The position numbers and the translations under genes were made by a program. Below, piece by piece: positions 1 through 8,992 of a stretch of 64,000 nt of DNA. The notes under the pieces were generated by a model, which made no database searches, was not told the origin of the DNA, and saw nothing but the letters and a program-made list of their open reading frames with translations. Position 1 is the first letter of the stretch. Each line of letters opens with the position of its first letter. The DNA comes from Micromonospora sp. CCTCC AA 2012012. Lineage in GTDB: Bacteria > Actinomycetota > Actinomycetes > Mycobacteriales > Micromonosporaceae. The stretch spans positions 930,001-994,000 of the forward strand of contig NZ_CP159342.1 in NCBI RefSeq assembly GCF_040499845.1, written 5' to 3'.

Positions 1-521
1 GATTCTGGGAACCTTGTCGACCAGGGGCATGAGCTGGGTGATGTCGTGGTGGTTGCCGCCGGTCAAGGCCGTGGCGAGGGGGGTGTCGCCCGCGTCGGTG
101 ATGACGTGGTGTTTCGAGCCTGGCTTGCGGCGGTCGACCGGGCTCGGACCGGTTTTGGGCCGCCCTTGAGCGCCCGGACGTGGGAGCCGTCGATCACCGT
201 CCGCGACATGTCCAACTGCCCGGCGGCCCGGAGTCTGCCCAGCAGGACCTCGTGCAGTCGTTGCCACACGCCGGCGTCGTTCCAGTCCCGCAACCGGCGC
301 CAGCAGGTCATCCCCGACCCGAAGCCCAGCTCTTGGGGCAGGTACTCCCACGGGATCGCCGTGCAGAGCACGAACAGGATCCCGCACCACACCTTCCGGT
401 CATCGAGAGGCCTACGGCCCGGGTAGCGGTGCCTGCGCGGTGGTCGGGGTGGCAGCAGCGGCACGATCTCGGCCCACACCTCGTCCGAGACGATCCACGG
501 CGGCTGCTCACCCCTCCTCAC
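1..521 (-). mobile_element. IS5-family insertion sequence, truncated at the window edge
   Basis: Transposase of the two-frame IS5/IS427 type. The upstream frame starts with GTG at 521 and carries the usual N-terminal helix-turn-helix region (W-I-V-S-D-E-V-W, then L-L-P-P) and the start of the DDE domain (T-V-I-D-G-S-H-V-R-A). At 153-156 the coding strand reads CCAAAAC. A -1 slip there opens the second frame (T-G-P-S-P-V-D-R-R-K-P-G-S-K-H-H, then T-D-A-G-D-T-P-L-A), which stays open to base 1. The frame change is therefore probably the family's programmed frameshift and not decay. The second half lies outside the window. Inverted repeats were not located with confidence. Confidence 0.85.
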
Positions 522-579
522 GTTCAGACAGAACGATCCTCACGTCCCGAGGACACCCCCAACATCATTTCGTTAGGAG

Positions 580-873
580 CTCTAACACGCTTCCGGTGCT
601 ACTCGGCTGGCATAGCCTGGCGATCGCCGCCTACGTCGTCGCCCTGAGCCACCAATCGCACGCGGGGGCGAGCTATGAATACTCGGACTGGGAGAGGCTG
701 TGGATCTTTGGGGTCACCATCGGTGCGCCGCTACTTTTCACCGCCCTGCTCGCCGGCCTTATCCTGCTCCGAGGGCTTCCCAGAAAGGGCTGGATCAGCT
801 CGGCGTCAGTCGCGGAACCGTCGTCGCCGCACCGATGCTCCTGCTGGTTGCGGCCTACTTCGAGTCGAGGTAG
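580..873 (+). pseudogene. remnant of a small membrane protein gene next to the IS
   Basis: Between the IS and the peptidase gene the plus strand encodes hydrophobic stretches typical of a small multi-span protein: L-G-W-H-S-L-A-I-A-A-Y-V-V-A-L near 600-645 and A-P-L-L-F-T-A-L-L-A-G-L-I-L-L near 725-770. Past about 785 the sensible frame shifts by one base and continues V-V-A-A-P-M-L-L-L-V-A-A-Y-F to a stop at 871-873. No start codon with a ribosome binding site is visible, and the IS lies just upstream. I read this as a gene of three or so membrane segments that lost its 5' end and took a frameshift. No family is recognised. Confidence 0.45.
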
Positions 874-1034
874 TCCCCGGCACGTGGCGACAGTCAGGCA
901 CCCGGTGCTGCTCTTGCTGACAGCCGGTTGACCAGCGTTGCCGTTGATTCGGGATGGAAGTCACGCCACGCTAATCGGGCATGCCATACCCGTCCTGCGC
1001 CACGCGATGGCCGCGGGACGAGAGATGAGACGAG

Positions 1035-2291
1035 ATGTTGAGTAGTCACGAGGCCCGCGTTCTGGAGGCGATCGACGATGCGGAAGCCGTGAACCTGCTA
1101 GCTGAGGCCGTGAGGATCCCGAGTGTTACCGGTACGGCCGCCGAGTGCGAGATGCAGCACTGGTGCGCCCGCCTGCTCACCGAGGCCGGCCTGGATGTCG
1201 ACCTCTGGGAGCTCGACCTCGCCGGGCTGCGGGACATGGCCGGTTTCCCAGGTACCGAGGCCCCGCGCACCGAGGCGTACGGGCTGGTTGGCGTCCTCGG
1301 CGGTGAGGGCACGCCGGCGCTCGTGCTGCAGGGGCACGTCGACGTCGTACCCACCGGTGACCTGGCCCGTTGGGAGGGCAACGACCCGTTCACGCCCTGG
1401 TTCACCGGCGACACCCTGCACGGCCGGGGCGCCTGCGACATGAAGGCCGGCCTGATCGCCAACCTGGCCGTGATCCGCGCCGTGAAACGATCAGGGGTGC
1501 GACTCGCCCGCCCGCTGGCCGTGCACTGCGTGGTGAGCGAGGAGGACGGCGGCCTCGGCGCCTTCGCCACCCTGGCGCGGGGCCATGGCGGCGAGGCCGC
1601 GGTGATCACCGAGCCGACCAACGGCACAGTCGTGACCGCCAATGCCGGCGCGCTGACCTTCCAGATCGAGATCGCCGGCCGGGCCGCGCACGGCGCCACC
1701 CGACGGGAGGGCGTCAGCGCCGTCGAGGTGTTCTGGCCGGTGTTCGCGGCGATCCGGCAGCTGGAGGCCAGCCGCAACAGCGCACTGCCGGCCCTGTTCG
1801 CCGGCAACACCCAGCCTTACCCCATCGAGGTCGGCACCGTACGCGCCGGCGACTGGCCCAGCAGCGTGCCCGACCTGCTCGTCGCCCAGGGCCGGATGGG
1901 AGTGCGGCTGGACGAGGACCCCGCCGACGCCCGTGCCGCCTTCGAGCAGGCAGTCCACGACATCGACCATCCCTGGTTACGCACCCACCCACCTACCATC
2001 ACCTGGCCCGGCGGCCAGTTCGCCAGCGGTCGCCTCAGCCCAGGCCATCCACTGATCGACGAGATCACCAGGGCCGTCGCCGACACCACCGGCGTCACGC
2101 CCCCGGCTGCGGCCGCGCCCTACGGCAGCGATCTGCGGCTGTACAGCGCGGGCGGGATACCCTCCCTGCACTACGGGCCCGGCGACGTCCGCTTCGCGCA
2201 CGCCCCCCGCGAGCAGGTGGACCTGCGCGAGCTCAGGACGGTGACCCGGGCACTCGCTCTCCTGACGGTACGGCGTTGCGGGATTCGCTGA
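1035..2291 (+). CDS. M20-family peptidase / deacylase (ArgE/DapE type)
   Basis: Zinc-dependent exopeptidase or deacetylase of 418 residues, expected to be cytosolic. Visible ligand motifs are G-H-V-D-V-V-P (about residue 98), R-G-A-C-D-M-K-A-G (metal-bridging Asp, about 133), S-E-E-D-G-G (catalytic Glu followed by a metal-ligand acid, about 168), an E-P-T motif, and a C-terminal H-A-P-R-E-Q-V supplying the last His. A lid/dimerisation domain lies between about 205 and 320. The length is normal for ArgE/DapE-like proteins. The substrate cannot be told from sequence; N-acetylornithine, succinyl-diaminopimelate and N-acyl amino acids are all possible. No pathway partner is adjacent, so it stands alone between an IS region and a broken regulator. 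Confidence 0.85.
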   Translation: MLSSHEARVLEAIDDAEAVNLLAEAVRIPSVTGTAAECEMQHWCARLLTEAGLDVDLWELDLAGLRDMAGFPGTEAPRTEAYGLVGVLGGEGTPALVLQGHVDVVPTGDLARWEGNDPFTPWFTGDTLHGRGACDMKAGLIANLAVIRAVKRSGVRLARPLAVHCVVSEEDGGLGAFATLARGHGGEAAVITEPTNGTVVTANAGALTFQIEIAGRAAHGATRREGVSAVEVFWPVFAAIRQLEASRNSALPALFAGNTQPYPIEVGTVRAGDWPSSVPDLLVAQGRMGVRLDEDPADARAAFEQAVHDIDHPWLRTHPPTITWPGGQFASGRLSPGHPLIDEITRAVADTTGVTPPAAAAPYGSDLRLYSAGGIPSLHYGPGDVRFAHAPREQVDLRELRTVTRALALLTVRRCGIR

Positions 2292-2443
2292 AGGCGGGCT
2301 GCGGTACACCGGCCGCACCCATCCACTAACCGCTGCCCGGCCGGCTTGAGGCGCTGGTCGTCCCTGGAGGCGCAAGCGCATCTGCGACGTCATGATCCCC
2401 GGCCGGTTACCTCCCCGGACCGTCGGCACGGTCAGTGCTTTGC

Positions 2444-3214
2444 CTACTCGCCTCGGTGCGCCCGGTGGGCCTCCTGTTGGGCGTACAGCGGCCACCGGGT
2501 CGGGTCGGCCCGCATTTCGGTGAGCAGCTCCGGCCGGCACTCGGCGAGCCGCCGGACCTGTCCGTCGTGCAGCCAGCGCACCAGCCACCCGGCGGTCGCG
2601 GTGGCCGTGCTTCCGTGCCGCCAGCTCACGGTCATCCTGATGCGAACGTCTTCGGCCAGCCGGACGGTGTGCATCGCCCCTGCCGGGATCATGGTGGCGC
2701 TGGTGAGGGCCACCGCCCCGCCGTCCTCCAGGATCCGACGGCCGCTCGGCCCGTTGAGCGCGGTGAACCGGATCCGTGGTTCGAAGCCGGCTGCTCGGCA
2801 CAGCGACACCACGGACTGGTGGTTGCGGGTGCCGGCCGGGCCGGTGAGCCAGTCGAGGTCGGCCAGGGGAAGGTCGGCGTACACACAGATGTGGGCGGCG
2901 AGCATCGCGGAAGCCCAGCCGGGACTGGCGATGTCGACGATGTGCTGCCGGACGTCTACCAAGGCGTCGTCGCGGAGCGCGTCGAGTAGCCCGCCGTAGC
3001 CGAACTCACTGGCCAGTTGCAAAGTTCCGGGCGGCACCGGTCGGCGTTCGCGACCGGTGACCAGGGAGACCACCGTGGCCAGGGGCACGCAGGTGCGCGA
3101 GCAGTTCGGCCAGCAGGCGAGCGGGCTGTACGCCGCCCTGGTCCGGTCGAACAGGGCGGCCCGCCACCGCCGTTCGATCCGCGCCACGCGGGCACTCACC
3201 GACGGTCGCGGCAA
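2444..3214 (-). pseudogene. LysR-type regulator, 5'-truncated and possibly frameshifted
   Basis: The reading frame opens inside a LysR helix-turn-helix: L-G-L-P-R-P-S-V-S-A-R-V with the recognition-helix continuation R-I-E-R and A-L-F-D-R-T. The first roughly 25 residues of the usual HTH are missing and the frame runs into the 3' end of the neighbouring acetyltransferase gene. After Y-S-P the linker helix reads better in another frame (A-R-L-L-A-E-L-L-A-H-L) and then returns, suggesting two compensating indels. The C-terminal effector-binding region (about 200 residues) looks intact. It is probably a non-functional remnant; the original target genes are unknown. Confidence 0.5.
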
Positions 3215-3266
3215 CCCCAGCGGCCCGAGCCGGCCTGCGGGCCACGAAGGGTCCTGGTGCCCGGCT

Positions 3267-4343
3267 TTAGGGCTGTCCGTAGCGGTGACCGGGCAGGATC
3301 TGGGGCGCGGTCAGCAGGTAGGCGCCGCGGGAGTCCCAGTTAACCCGCCAGCCGGCGGTGAACGCATGCTGGAGCACGGCGCCCACGATGTGCTGCCAGG
3401 TGCTGGCCGCAGCCGGGTCCTCCCGGCGCAACGCGGCAATGTCGGCCGGCACTGCAACGAGCGCGGAGCGAGCGAGGGACCAGGCGTGATTGAGCACTGG
3501 CAGTCCCTCGACGGCAGCGACGGCCCACACCGGCTCGGCGTTGCCGTTGTCTGGTGTTTCGGATGCGCCAGCGAGACGCCAGGTGACGAGCAACCGGTCG
3601 TAGGGGAGTGAGGTGGGGGTGTCGGCGTCACGGAGACCTTCGTAACCGGGTACGAAACCCGCTACGGTAGCGCCGAGCCGGCGCAGGTTGAGGTTGGCGC
3701 TGACGGCGGCCATCGCGTCGAACGTCCAGCGGATCTCGGTGACGCCTCGCTCGAGAGCCCACGCTCGCTGGGCGAGCTTCAACGCTACTGCCACACCGCG
3801 GCCGCGCGCGGTGGGCAGTACCGCCATCGGGCCGGACTGTACTAGCGGCTGACCGCTGGCGGTCCACCCCGGCACGGCGAGCACCACGCCGACCGGAGCG
3901 TCACCGTCCCAGGCCAGAAGCATCGGCGCGCCGGCGGCGAGCAGGTTGCGTAGCAGGCTGGGTGGATAGAAGTGGTATCCCCGGCCCGGGGCGAAGACCC
4001 CGTCCAGGACGGTGACAGCGGCGGCGACATCGGCGTGCGTCTCGATGGGGCGGATCCCGACGCCGGCGTGGGAGGCGGCTGCTGCGGCCGGCTCGGCCGG
4101 TGCGGAGCTGGCAAGGGCTGCGATCGAAGCGGCCAATGGGTCAGGCGCGAACACCTGCTGGTTCGTCGCTTCAACCAAGTCGGTGATGGCGGCAGCAGCC
4201 CCGGCCGAATCGGTGGTGAGCGCCTGCCGGTCCTCGACGTGCCGCAGGTCGGCGATGACCTCGCCGATGACAGCTTCCGACGCGTCCGCGCACAAGACGG
4301 CGACGACGGTGCCGGCAACAGGGTCGGTGACGAGCTCAGACAC
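3267..4343 (-). CDS. GNAT-family acetyltransferase with C-terminal extension
   Basis: Predicted N-acetyltransferase of 358 residues from a GTG start at 4343. A GAAGGCAGG stretch sits upstream, better than the TTG/CTG options further out. The GNAT core is in the middle: a Gly-rich acetyl-CoA loop R-G-R-G-V-A-V-A-L-K preceded by V-L-P-T-A, then a W-T-F-D and N-L-N-L-R-R-L-G-A pattern typical of COG3375-like predicted acetyltransferases. The first 100 residues are Ala-rich and regular. The substrate is unknown. It is convergent with nothing and its 3' end overlaps the remains of the LysR gene, which suggests the regulator was overwritten from this side. Confidence 0.7.
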   Translation of the reverse strand: MSELVTDPVAGTVVAVLCADASEAVIGEVIADLRHVEDRQALTTDSAGAAAAITDLVEATNQQVFAPDPLAASIAALASSAPAEPAAAAASHAGVGIRPIETHADVAAAVTVLDGVFAPGRGYHFYPPSLLRNLLAAGAPMLLAWDGDAPVGVVLAVPGWTASGQPLVQSGPMAVLPTARGRGVAVALKLAQRAWALERGVTEIRWTFDAMAAVSANLNLRRLGATVAGFVPGYEGLRDADTPTSLPYDRLLVTWRLAGASETPDNGNAEPVWAVAAVEGLPVLNHAWSLARSALVAVPADIAALRREDPAAASTWQHIVGAVLQHAFTAGWRVNWDSRGAYLLTAPQILPGHRYGQP

Positions 4344-4726
4344 GGCGGCCTGCCTTCGGCGTAACGGGAGATGTGGCAACCCCGATGGCCGCAGCCGGGG
4401 CGTTGGTCAGTCACTGTCCCGGCGTTGGTCGTCAAGCTAGTGACCATGCGGTAGCCCGCCGGTGAAAGGTTCCGGGAGGTCGTCAACGACCATGGGGCGG
4501 TCAGCGGCTGCGGGCAGTGCTTCGTCGTGATTCGTGCGCTCGTGAAGCGTTTCGGTGATGACGGTCTGTGCCTGGTCGTGTGGTTCGACCGGAGCTGGTC
4601 AACGCGTAGGGCCGGGCGGTGGCCGGCTTAGGCTGTGCGATCTTGTCACCCACAGTCATCAGGAGCTGTTTGATGGTCTTCGCGCGATGCTGGAGGCGGA
4701 CACATGGCAGATCCTGCGGCTTGGGT
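4344..4726. other. gene-free stretch
   Basis: No reading frame here has a plausible ribosome binding site and protein-like composition. I see no clear hairpin or promoter that I would defend. It is probably the upstream region of the acetyltransferase gene plus the downstream flank of the Imm1-type gene. Confidence 0.4.
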
Positions 4727-5080
4727 TCACTCGGTGACAGGCGCCAGGTGTGGCGGTTCGCCGCCGGTCTTGAGGAATGTGACCGCTAGTTGGATCGCCG
4801 TCTCGGGCCGAAGTTGTAGGTGCTCCGCCGGGTATTCGGTGGGCACTCCACCGAAATCGAAGTGGAGCCCTTCGGTCGGGGCATTCGCTGTGGGGTCGTG
4901 GAGGTAGCCGCCGTCGTCGGCGATGTGTACCGCGAAGGCGTGGGTGGGGTGACCGAGCCCGATCTGGACGCCGGGCGGCAGGTCGATGACGGCACCAGTG
5001 GGTGGCTGGGGAGCGTTACCGTAGGCCCCCGGCCAGCATTTCGGACCGGCAGGGCCCGCAATGTGTGGCCAAGCTGCCAC
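4727..5080 (-). CDS. Imm1-like immunity protein
   Basis: A polypeptide of about 117 residues. The C-terminal two thirds match the Imm1 pattern of actinomycete deaminase-toxin immunity proteins: F-A-V-H-I-A-D-D-G-G-Y-L-H-D-P, then F-D-F-G-G-V-P-T-E-Y-P-A-E, then A-V-T-F-L-K-T-G. Such proteins normally bind and block a cognate polymorphic toxin in the cytoplasm. The start is uncertain. GTG at 5080 is the first reasonable one and overlaps the upstream HTH gene by 65 bp; the frame is open to 5272 but that extension looks like a shadow. No toxin gene is near, so this would be an orphan. Confidence 0.5.
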   Translation of the reverse strand: MAAWPHIAGPAGPKCWPGAYGNAPQPPTGAVIDLPPGVQIGLGHPTHAFAVHIADDGGYLHDPTANAPTEGLHFDFGGVPTEYPAEHLQLRPETAIQLAVTFLKTGGEPPHLAPVTE

Positions 5081-5618
5081 GGTGGCGGGGGCAATGGTCA
5101 GCCGTGCGAGCAACGGAGGACGCTGCTGGGCGTCCTGCTGCTCCGCTCGCGGAGGAGGTCTGCCGCGGTAGACGGTTCCTGAGGGATAGCCGTCGCCCGG
5201 AGGGCACGCTGCGGTGGCCGCGGAGCTTCTTGTGGTCTTCCTCTGCTTCGGGTGACAGCCTATGGGTGTCACCCCTCGTGGCGTCGTCTGTCACCCCGCT
5301 GCGCGGGATGTCACCCCCTGATGTGTCCGGGCGTCCGCTCAGAAGGCGGTAGATTCGGGTGGCGAGGGTGGCGACCTGGCGGACGGCCAGCCGGCCGAGG
5401 TTCACCAGCTTCGCCAGGGTCCGTTGCACGGTGCGAACCGAGACGCCGGCGTAGTCGGCGATCGTGGCGACGGACGGCCAGGCGTCTCCATCGCGGTTGG
5501 TGTGCGCGGCGATGGCGACCATGATGAGCCGTTCGGTGGGGCGCAGGTCCTTGGAAGCCAGCAGGGCTGCCTTCACAGCGGCACCGCCTCCGAGGTGGGG
5601 AGAGCTTGAGACTGTCAC
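5016..5618 (-). CDS. helix-turn-helix domain protein with C-terminal Cys/His motif
   Basis: About 200 residues from a GTG start at 5618. Residues about 15-75 form a winged-helix HTH_36-like domain (L-R-P-T-E-R-L-I-M-V-A-I-A, then W-P-S-V-A-T-I-A-D-Y-A-G-V-S-V-R-T-V-Q-R) of the sort found in replication-initiator-like proteins of actinomycete plasmids and integrative elements. The tail has C-P-R-H-R-G and T-H-C-G-P-C-R-S-E, a possible zinc-binding motif that argues the frame is real to its end. It overlaps the Imm1-type gene. It may be a relic of an integrative element. No integrase is seen nearby. Confidence 0.55.
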   Translation of the reverse strand: MTVSSSPHLGGGAAVKAALLASKDLRPTERLIMVAIAAHTNRDGDAWPSVATIADYAGVSVRTVQRTLAKLVNLGRLAVRQVATLATRIYRLLSGRPDTSGGDIPRSGVTDDATRGDTHRLSPEAEEDHKKLRGHRSVPSGRRLSLRNRLPRQTSSASGAAGRPAASSVARTADHCPRHRGSLATHCGPCRSEMLAGGLR

Positions 5619-6070
5619 TGTTCACGACTCCGATGATCGATCTTGTCGAGGCGGGCGCAATGGTGCAGCCCGCGCCGACGTGATCCACGCTCATCTCTGT
5701 GGCAAGGTCAAGTCAACGCGACAGTCAGCCAGCGGGGTTCTTGCTTGCGCTGTTTCGGCGCCGCTTCTTCCGACGGTAAGTCCGGCGGTGCTCGAAGAGA
5801 TCCACTGGTCGGGGTTGACGCATGCCGACGGTCCAGCGGATGACAGTCCCGTGCTGCTATGCCATGCCGCTGACTCCTGCGACGAGCTGTGGGGGCCGCC
5901 TCTTCGGTGAGGGCGTCGTCCGTCACGGCGATCCGACTGTAGGAGTCGATCGGCTTCGCGCTACGCCGCCGCACTACGTTCCGGGCGGGGCGGACGCCCG
6001 ACGCTGGGGAGCTCGGTGAGCGGAGTTGACATCGGTTGCGGCGGCTCCGCTTCATGGTCACGGGCCGCCG
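5619..6070. other. gene-free stretch between HTH gene and permease remnant
   Basis: All open frames here look like shadows: Arg/Pro-rich, with no start signal or motif. It is probably intergenic decay between transferred fragments. Confidence 0.4.
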
Positions 6071-6678
6071 TTACCCCTTGACGGCTCCCGCGGTGATGCC
6101 GGCGATGAAGTGGCGCTGTAGGAGCGCGTACGCGATGACCATCGGTGTGGACGCGACGACCACGCCGGTGAAGAGCAGCGGATAGTCGGTGAGGTATTCG
6201 CCGGTGAAGTCCAGCAGTGCCAGCGGCAGGGTGCGTTTGGCCGGGTCGTCGATGAACAGCAGGGGGTAGAGCAGGTCGTTCCAGTGCATGACGAACAGGT
6301 AGATCGCGGTGGCGGCGAGCGACGGGGCGGGCAGTGGCACCGCGACCCGGCGGAATGCGGTCCAGGGGCCGGCGCCGTCGAGTTCGGCGGCCTCGTACAG
6401 CTCGGTGGGGAGGGTGCGCAGGAAGCCGGCGAGGATGAACACCGCCACGGGCAGGGTGACCACCACGTTGATGAGCATCAGCCCGGTCAGGCTGTCGCGG
6501 AGGCCGAGCCGGTCGAACTGCAGGTACTGGGGAATCATCACCGCCTGCGCGGGCACCGCCAGGCCGGCCGCGAACACCGCGAACAGCACCCGGCCGGGCC
6601 AGCCCGGGAGGCGGGCGATCGCGTACGCGACGAGGCTCGCCAGCACCAGCGTGCTCGGCACCGAGACCGCCTGCCCGC
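6071..6678 (-). pseudogene. carbohydrate ABC transporter permease (MalG type), 5'-truncated
   Basis: Encodes the last 200 or so residues of a sugar-uptake inner-membrane permease of the MalG/LacG class. It has several hydrophobic helices and the EAA cytoplasmic loop (E-L-Y-E-A-A-E-L-D-G-A-G-P, then A-F-R-R-V-A-V-P-L-P-A-P), which contacts the ATPase. Full-length relatives have about 270-280 residues. Here the reading frame breaks at about 6,678, just after G-Q-A-V-S-V-P-S-T-L-V-L, where a divergently oriented methyltransferase fragment begins. No ATPase, partner permease or binding protein is adjacent, so the gene is almost certainly dead. Confidence 0.8.
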
Positions 6679-7440
6679 CGATACAACTACTGGCTCGGCG
6701 GAAAGGACAATTTCCACGCAGACCGGGAGTCCGGCGACGTCATCGCGGCTGCCTTCCCGGGCGTCCGCCTGGGCGTGATGGAGAACCGCCGCTTCCTGAA
6801 ACGGGCCGTCACCCATCTGGTGCGGGATGCAGAGATCCGCCAGTTCCTGGACATCGGTACCGGCATTCCGAGCGCCGACAACACCCATGAGATCGCTCAG
6901 GCTCTCGAGCCGGGCACCCGGGTGGTCTATGTCGACAACGATCCCATCGTCCTGGCGCACGCGCGGGCGCTGCTGGTTAGCGCGAGCGAAGGCGCGACCG
7001 CATACCTCGACGCCGACCTGCGGCAACCGGAGAACATCCTCACCCACCCGGATCTGCTCTCGGTACTCGATCTGGACCAGCCAGTCGCCTTGATGCTGGT
7101 GGCCGTGCTGCACTTTGTCCGTGACGATGAGGACCCGTACGGTCACGTGCGTCGTCTGGTTGACGCCTTGCCGTCGGGCAGCTACCTCGCCATGTCCCAT
7201 GTGACGGCCGACTACTTCCCGCCCGAGGCGGCCCGCGCGGCCCGCGGCAGCCAGTCGTTCGGCCCGCACGGTGTGACGGCCTTCCGTAGCCGGGACGAGT
7301 TCGCCCGCTTCTTCGACGGGCTGGACCCCCTCGACCCGGGTATCGTCTCTGTCGTCGAGTGGCGGGTGGAGGACGAGACCGTCGAGCGTCCCACCGCGGC
7401 TGAGGTCGGCATCCACGGCGCGGTCGCCCGTAAGCCCTGA
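6679..7440 (+). pseudogene. SAM-dependent methyltransferase (SAM_MT/DUF574 family), 5'-truncated
   Basis: The frame begins at the breakpoint with R-Y-N-Y-W-L-G-G-K-D-N-F, the family's normal N-terminal signature, but without the 15-25 residues and start codon that usually precede it. Then follow M-E-N-R-R-F-L-K-R-A, the SAM-binding motif F-L-D-I-G-T-G-I-P-S, V-V-Y-V-D-N-D-P-I-V, and a C-terminal region ending in G-A-V-A-R-K-P. The rest appears intact. An internal GTG/ATG pair at 6775 could start a shortened protein of about 220 residues that keeps the SAM site, so residual function is possible but unlikely. These proteins often sit in secondary-metabolite regions; substrates are mostly unknown. 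Confidence 0.75.
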
Positions 7441-7770
7441 GCTGCTCAGCCGTCGGGCTGTGTCCCGGGTGGTGCCGCGGAGACGCGGCGACCTGCCCCC
7501 GGGCGTGGACATCGGCCTGGTCCACGGCATGCGGGCCGGGACGATCGTGGACCGACGCGTCCTTGGCGGCGACCCGCTCGATGCGCAGCTCGTGGAGCGG
7601 ACCGGTCTGGGCGGTGACGTGCGAGCCGCCTGGTCAGAGGCTCGGCTGATGTCGACGAACGAGGAGCCAGATCCGGACAAAATGCTGCCGCCTGTGCGTG
7701 ACGGAACTACTACTACCCGCTTTATCCTTGCCTGACTCGTCGCTCGTGCCGCCGCGGAGGGAGGTGCGTG
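7441..7770. other. intergenic stretch, one doubtful short ORF
   Basis: A plus-strand frame at 7460-7735 encodes 91 residues, with a Gly/Asp-rich middle and an acidic tail. It has no recognisable motif and only a weak start context. I do not call it a gene. A good ribosome binding site, GGAGG, at the right end of the stretch belongs to the next gene. Confidence 0.3.
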
Positions 7771-8016
7771 ATGGGCTGGTCGCAGTGGCTGATCGGGGGC
7801 GGGCTGATCCTCGTCGACGTGTGGGGCATCGCGTACTGGATCATGTTGCGCCGCGCCGGTAGCCACAAGCCGTTCTACTCAGATGGCTGCCCGAAGCCCC
7901 TAGTGGACAGTCCATTCCGCGCCGACGGATCTCGCAAGAACATCCTTCCGAAACCAGGAGACGGGGAGGTCGACGATCTGGAGCACCTTCTCGAACACGA
8001 ATGGGAACACAGATAA
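7771..8016 (+). CDS. small single-span membrane protein, unknown function
   Basis: A product of 81 residues. ATG at 7771 is chosen because GGAGG lies six bases upstream; GTG at 7768 is too close. Residues 3-28 form one membrane helix (W-L-I-G-G-G-L-I-L-V-D-V-W-G-I-A-Y-W). It is followed by a basic then acidic hydrophilic tail ending in E-H-L-L-E-H-E-W-E-H-R. The composition looks natural and it is probably expressed, but I recognise no family. Confidence 0.5.
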   Translation: MGWSQWLIGGGLILVDVWGIAYWIMLRRAGSHKPFYSDGCPKPLVDSPFRADGSRKNILPKPGDGEVDDLEHLLEHEWEHR

Positions 8017-8463
8017 CCTGCTGAATGCTGGGTCGAGCGGACGCAACCCCGGTGATGACGGTTCACCAGACCGCCGGAGCGTCGACAGTCAGGTCACGGG
8101 TCGCTCAGTCCCGTGACCGTTACCTTCTTTAGCGCGCCTTAGCGAGCATACGATCGACAGTGCTCCTTGCGGCAGGACGATCCCGGCCTGACCGGCGAGT
8201 GCGCTGCCGAGTTCACGCTTCACGGCCACCTGCCCGCGTATGCAGGTCTTCTGGTCGGCTCCACGAGTTGCCACCGGGCCACTCCCGGCGGTGGTGGCGT
8301 CGATCAAGGTTCACCGGGAGCCGGCGTCTCGTACCCCTGAACCGCAGGCCGTCCGGATCGTCGACGAGCACCGCCCCGTCGGCGCGCTGCGCGGCCGGGT
8401 CTCCTGCCGAGCACAGCCAGGGCCGAGACGGTTGCGCCGAGGGGTCAGCACCACGCCGCGTCG
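8017..8463. other. gene-free stretch
   Basis: No frame on either strand combines a ribosome binding site with protein-like composition. The region probably holds degraded sequence upstream of the gamma-glutamyltransferase remnant. Confidence 0.35.
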
Positions 8464-8672
8464 GTCTGGTTGCCGACCCCGAGCGGGTACGGGGGAGCCG
8501 TCGCCACCGTGGACGCGACCGCCACCGCCGTCGGACTCGACGTGCTCAGGCGTGGCGGCAACGCGGTCGACGCGCCGGTGGCCGCGGCAGCGACCCTCGG
8601 CGTCACCGAACCCTTCTCCGCAGGCATCGACGGCGCGGATTCCTCGTCTACTAAGACGCGCGGATCGGGCAA
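8464..8672 (+). pseudogene. gamma-glutamyltransferase, N-terminal remnant
   Basis: About 55 codons match the start of a gamma-glutamyltranspeptidase catalytic chain: G-G-A-V-A-T-V-D-A-T-A-T-A-V-G-L-D-V-L-R-R-G-G-N-A-V-D-A, then A-A-T-L-G-V-T-E-P-F-S-A-G-I. At about 8,630 a base is missing: in the next frame the family's G-G-F-L-V-Y-Y-D-A can be read, with the second Tyr turned into a TAA stop. The remaining 500 or so residues, including the self-processing Thr, are absent. It is a clear dead fragment. Confidence 0.75.
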
Positions 8673-8992
8673 GGCGCAGAGTGCATCCAGCATCGTGTGC
8701 CGGATCATGATCCCTCCGTTGGCCGCCTTCAGCCCGCCGCCCTCGTCGAGCCGGCCGCCGTCGATCAGCCGGGCGAGCCCGCCAGGGCCAAGGGCGGCCG
8801 GCCCTGCCAAGACTTAAACCACCCTGCAACGTGTGCTGGTCACGGTCGTGTTGTCCTGGCGAGCGCGAACGTTCATACCGCCAAGTCGCGAGAGCGCTCG
8901 CAGTTCGTCAAAGCCCGGACAAAGACATATCTAACAAACCGAATCTGTCGGATATCGTGGTCGCCCTGGGTGTCGAATGAGGAGTTCCCGGC
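8673..8992. other. intergenic, probable promoter region of the flavin monooxygenase gene
   Basis: No gene is supported. The first part has minus-strand coding-like text (R-L-I-D-G-G-R-L-D-E-G-G-G) that I could not assign. The last 100 bases are more AT-rich (8,915-8,965) and probably hold the promoter of the next gene, but no box pair stands out. Confidence 0.3.

Noticed and set aside
6538..7866. A 442-codon minus-strand frame over the methyltransferase
   Set aside because: It is a shadow of the conserved plus-strand methyltransferase and runs across the breakpoint into the permease in a wrong frame.
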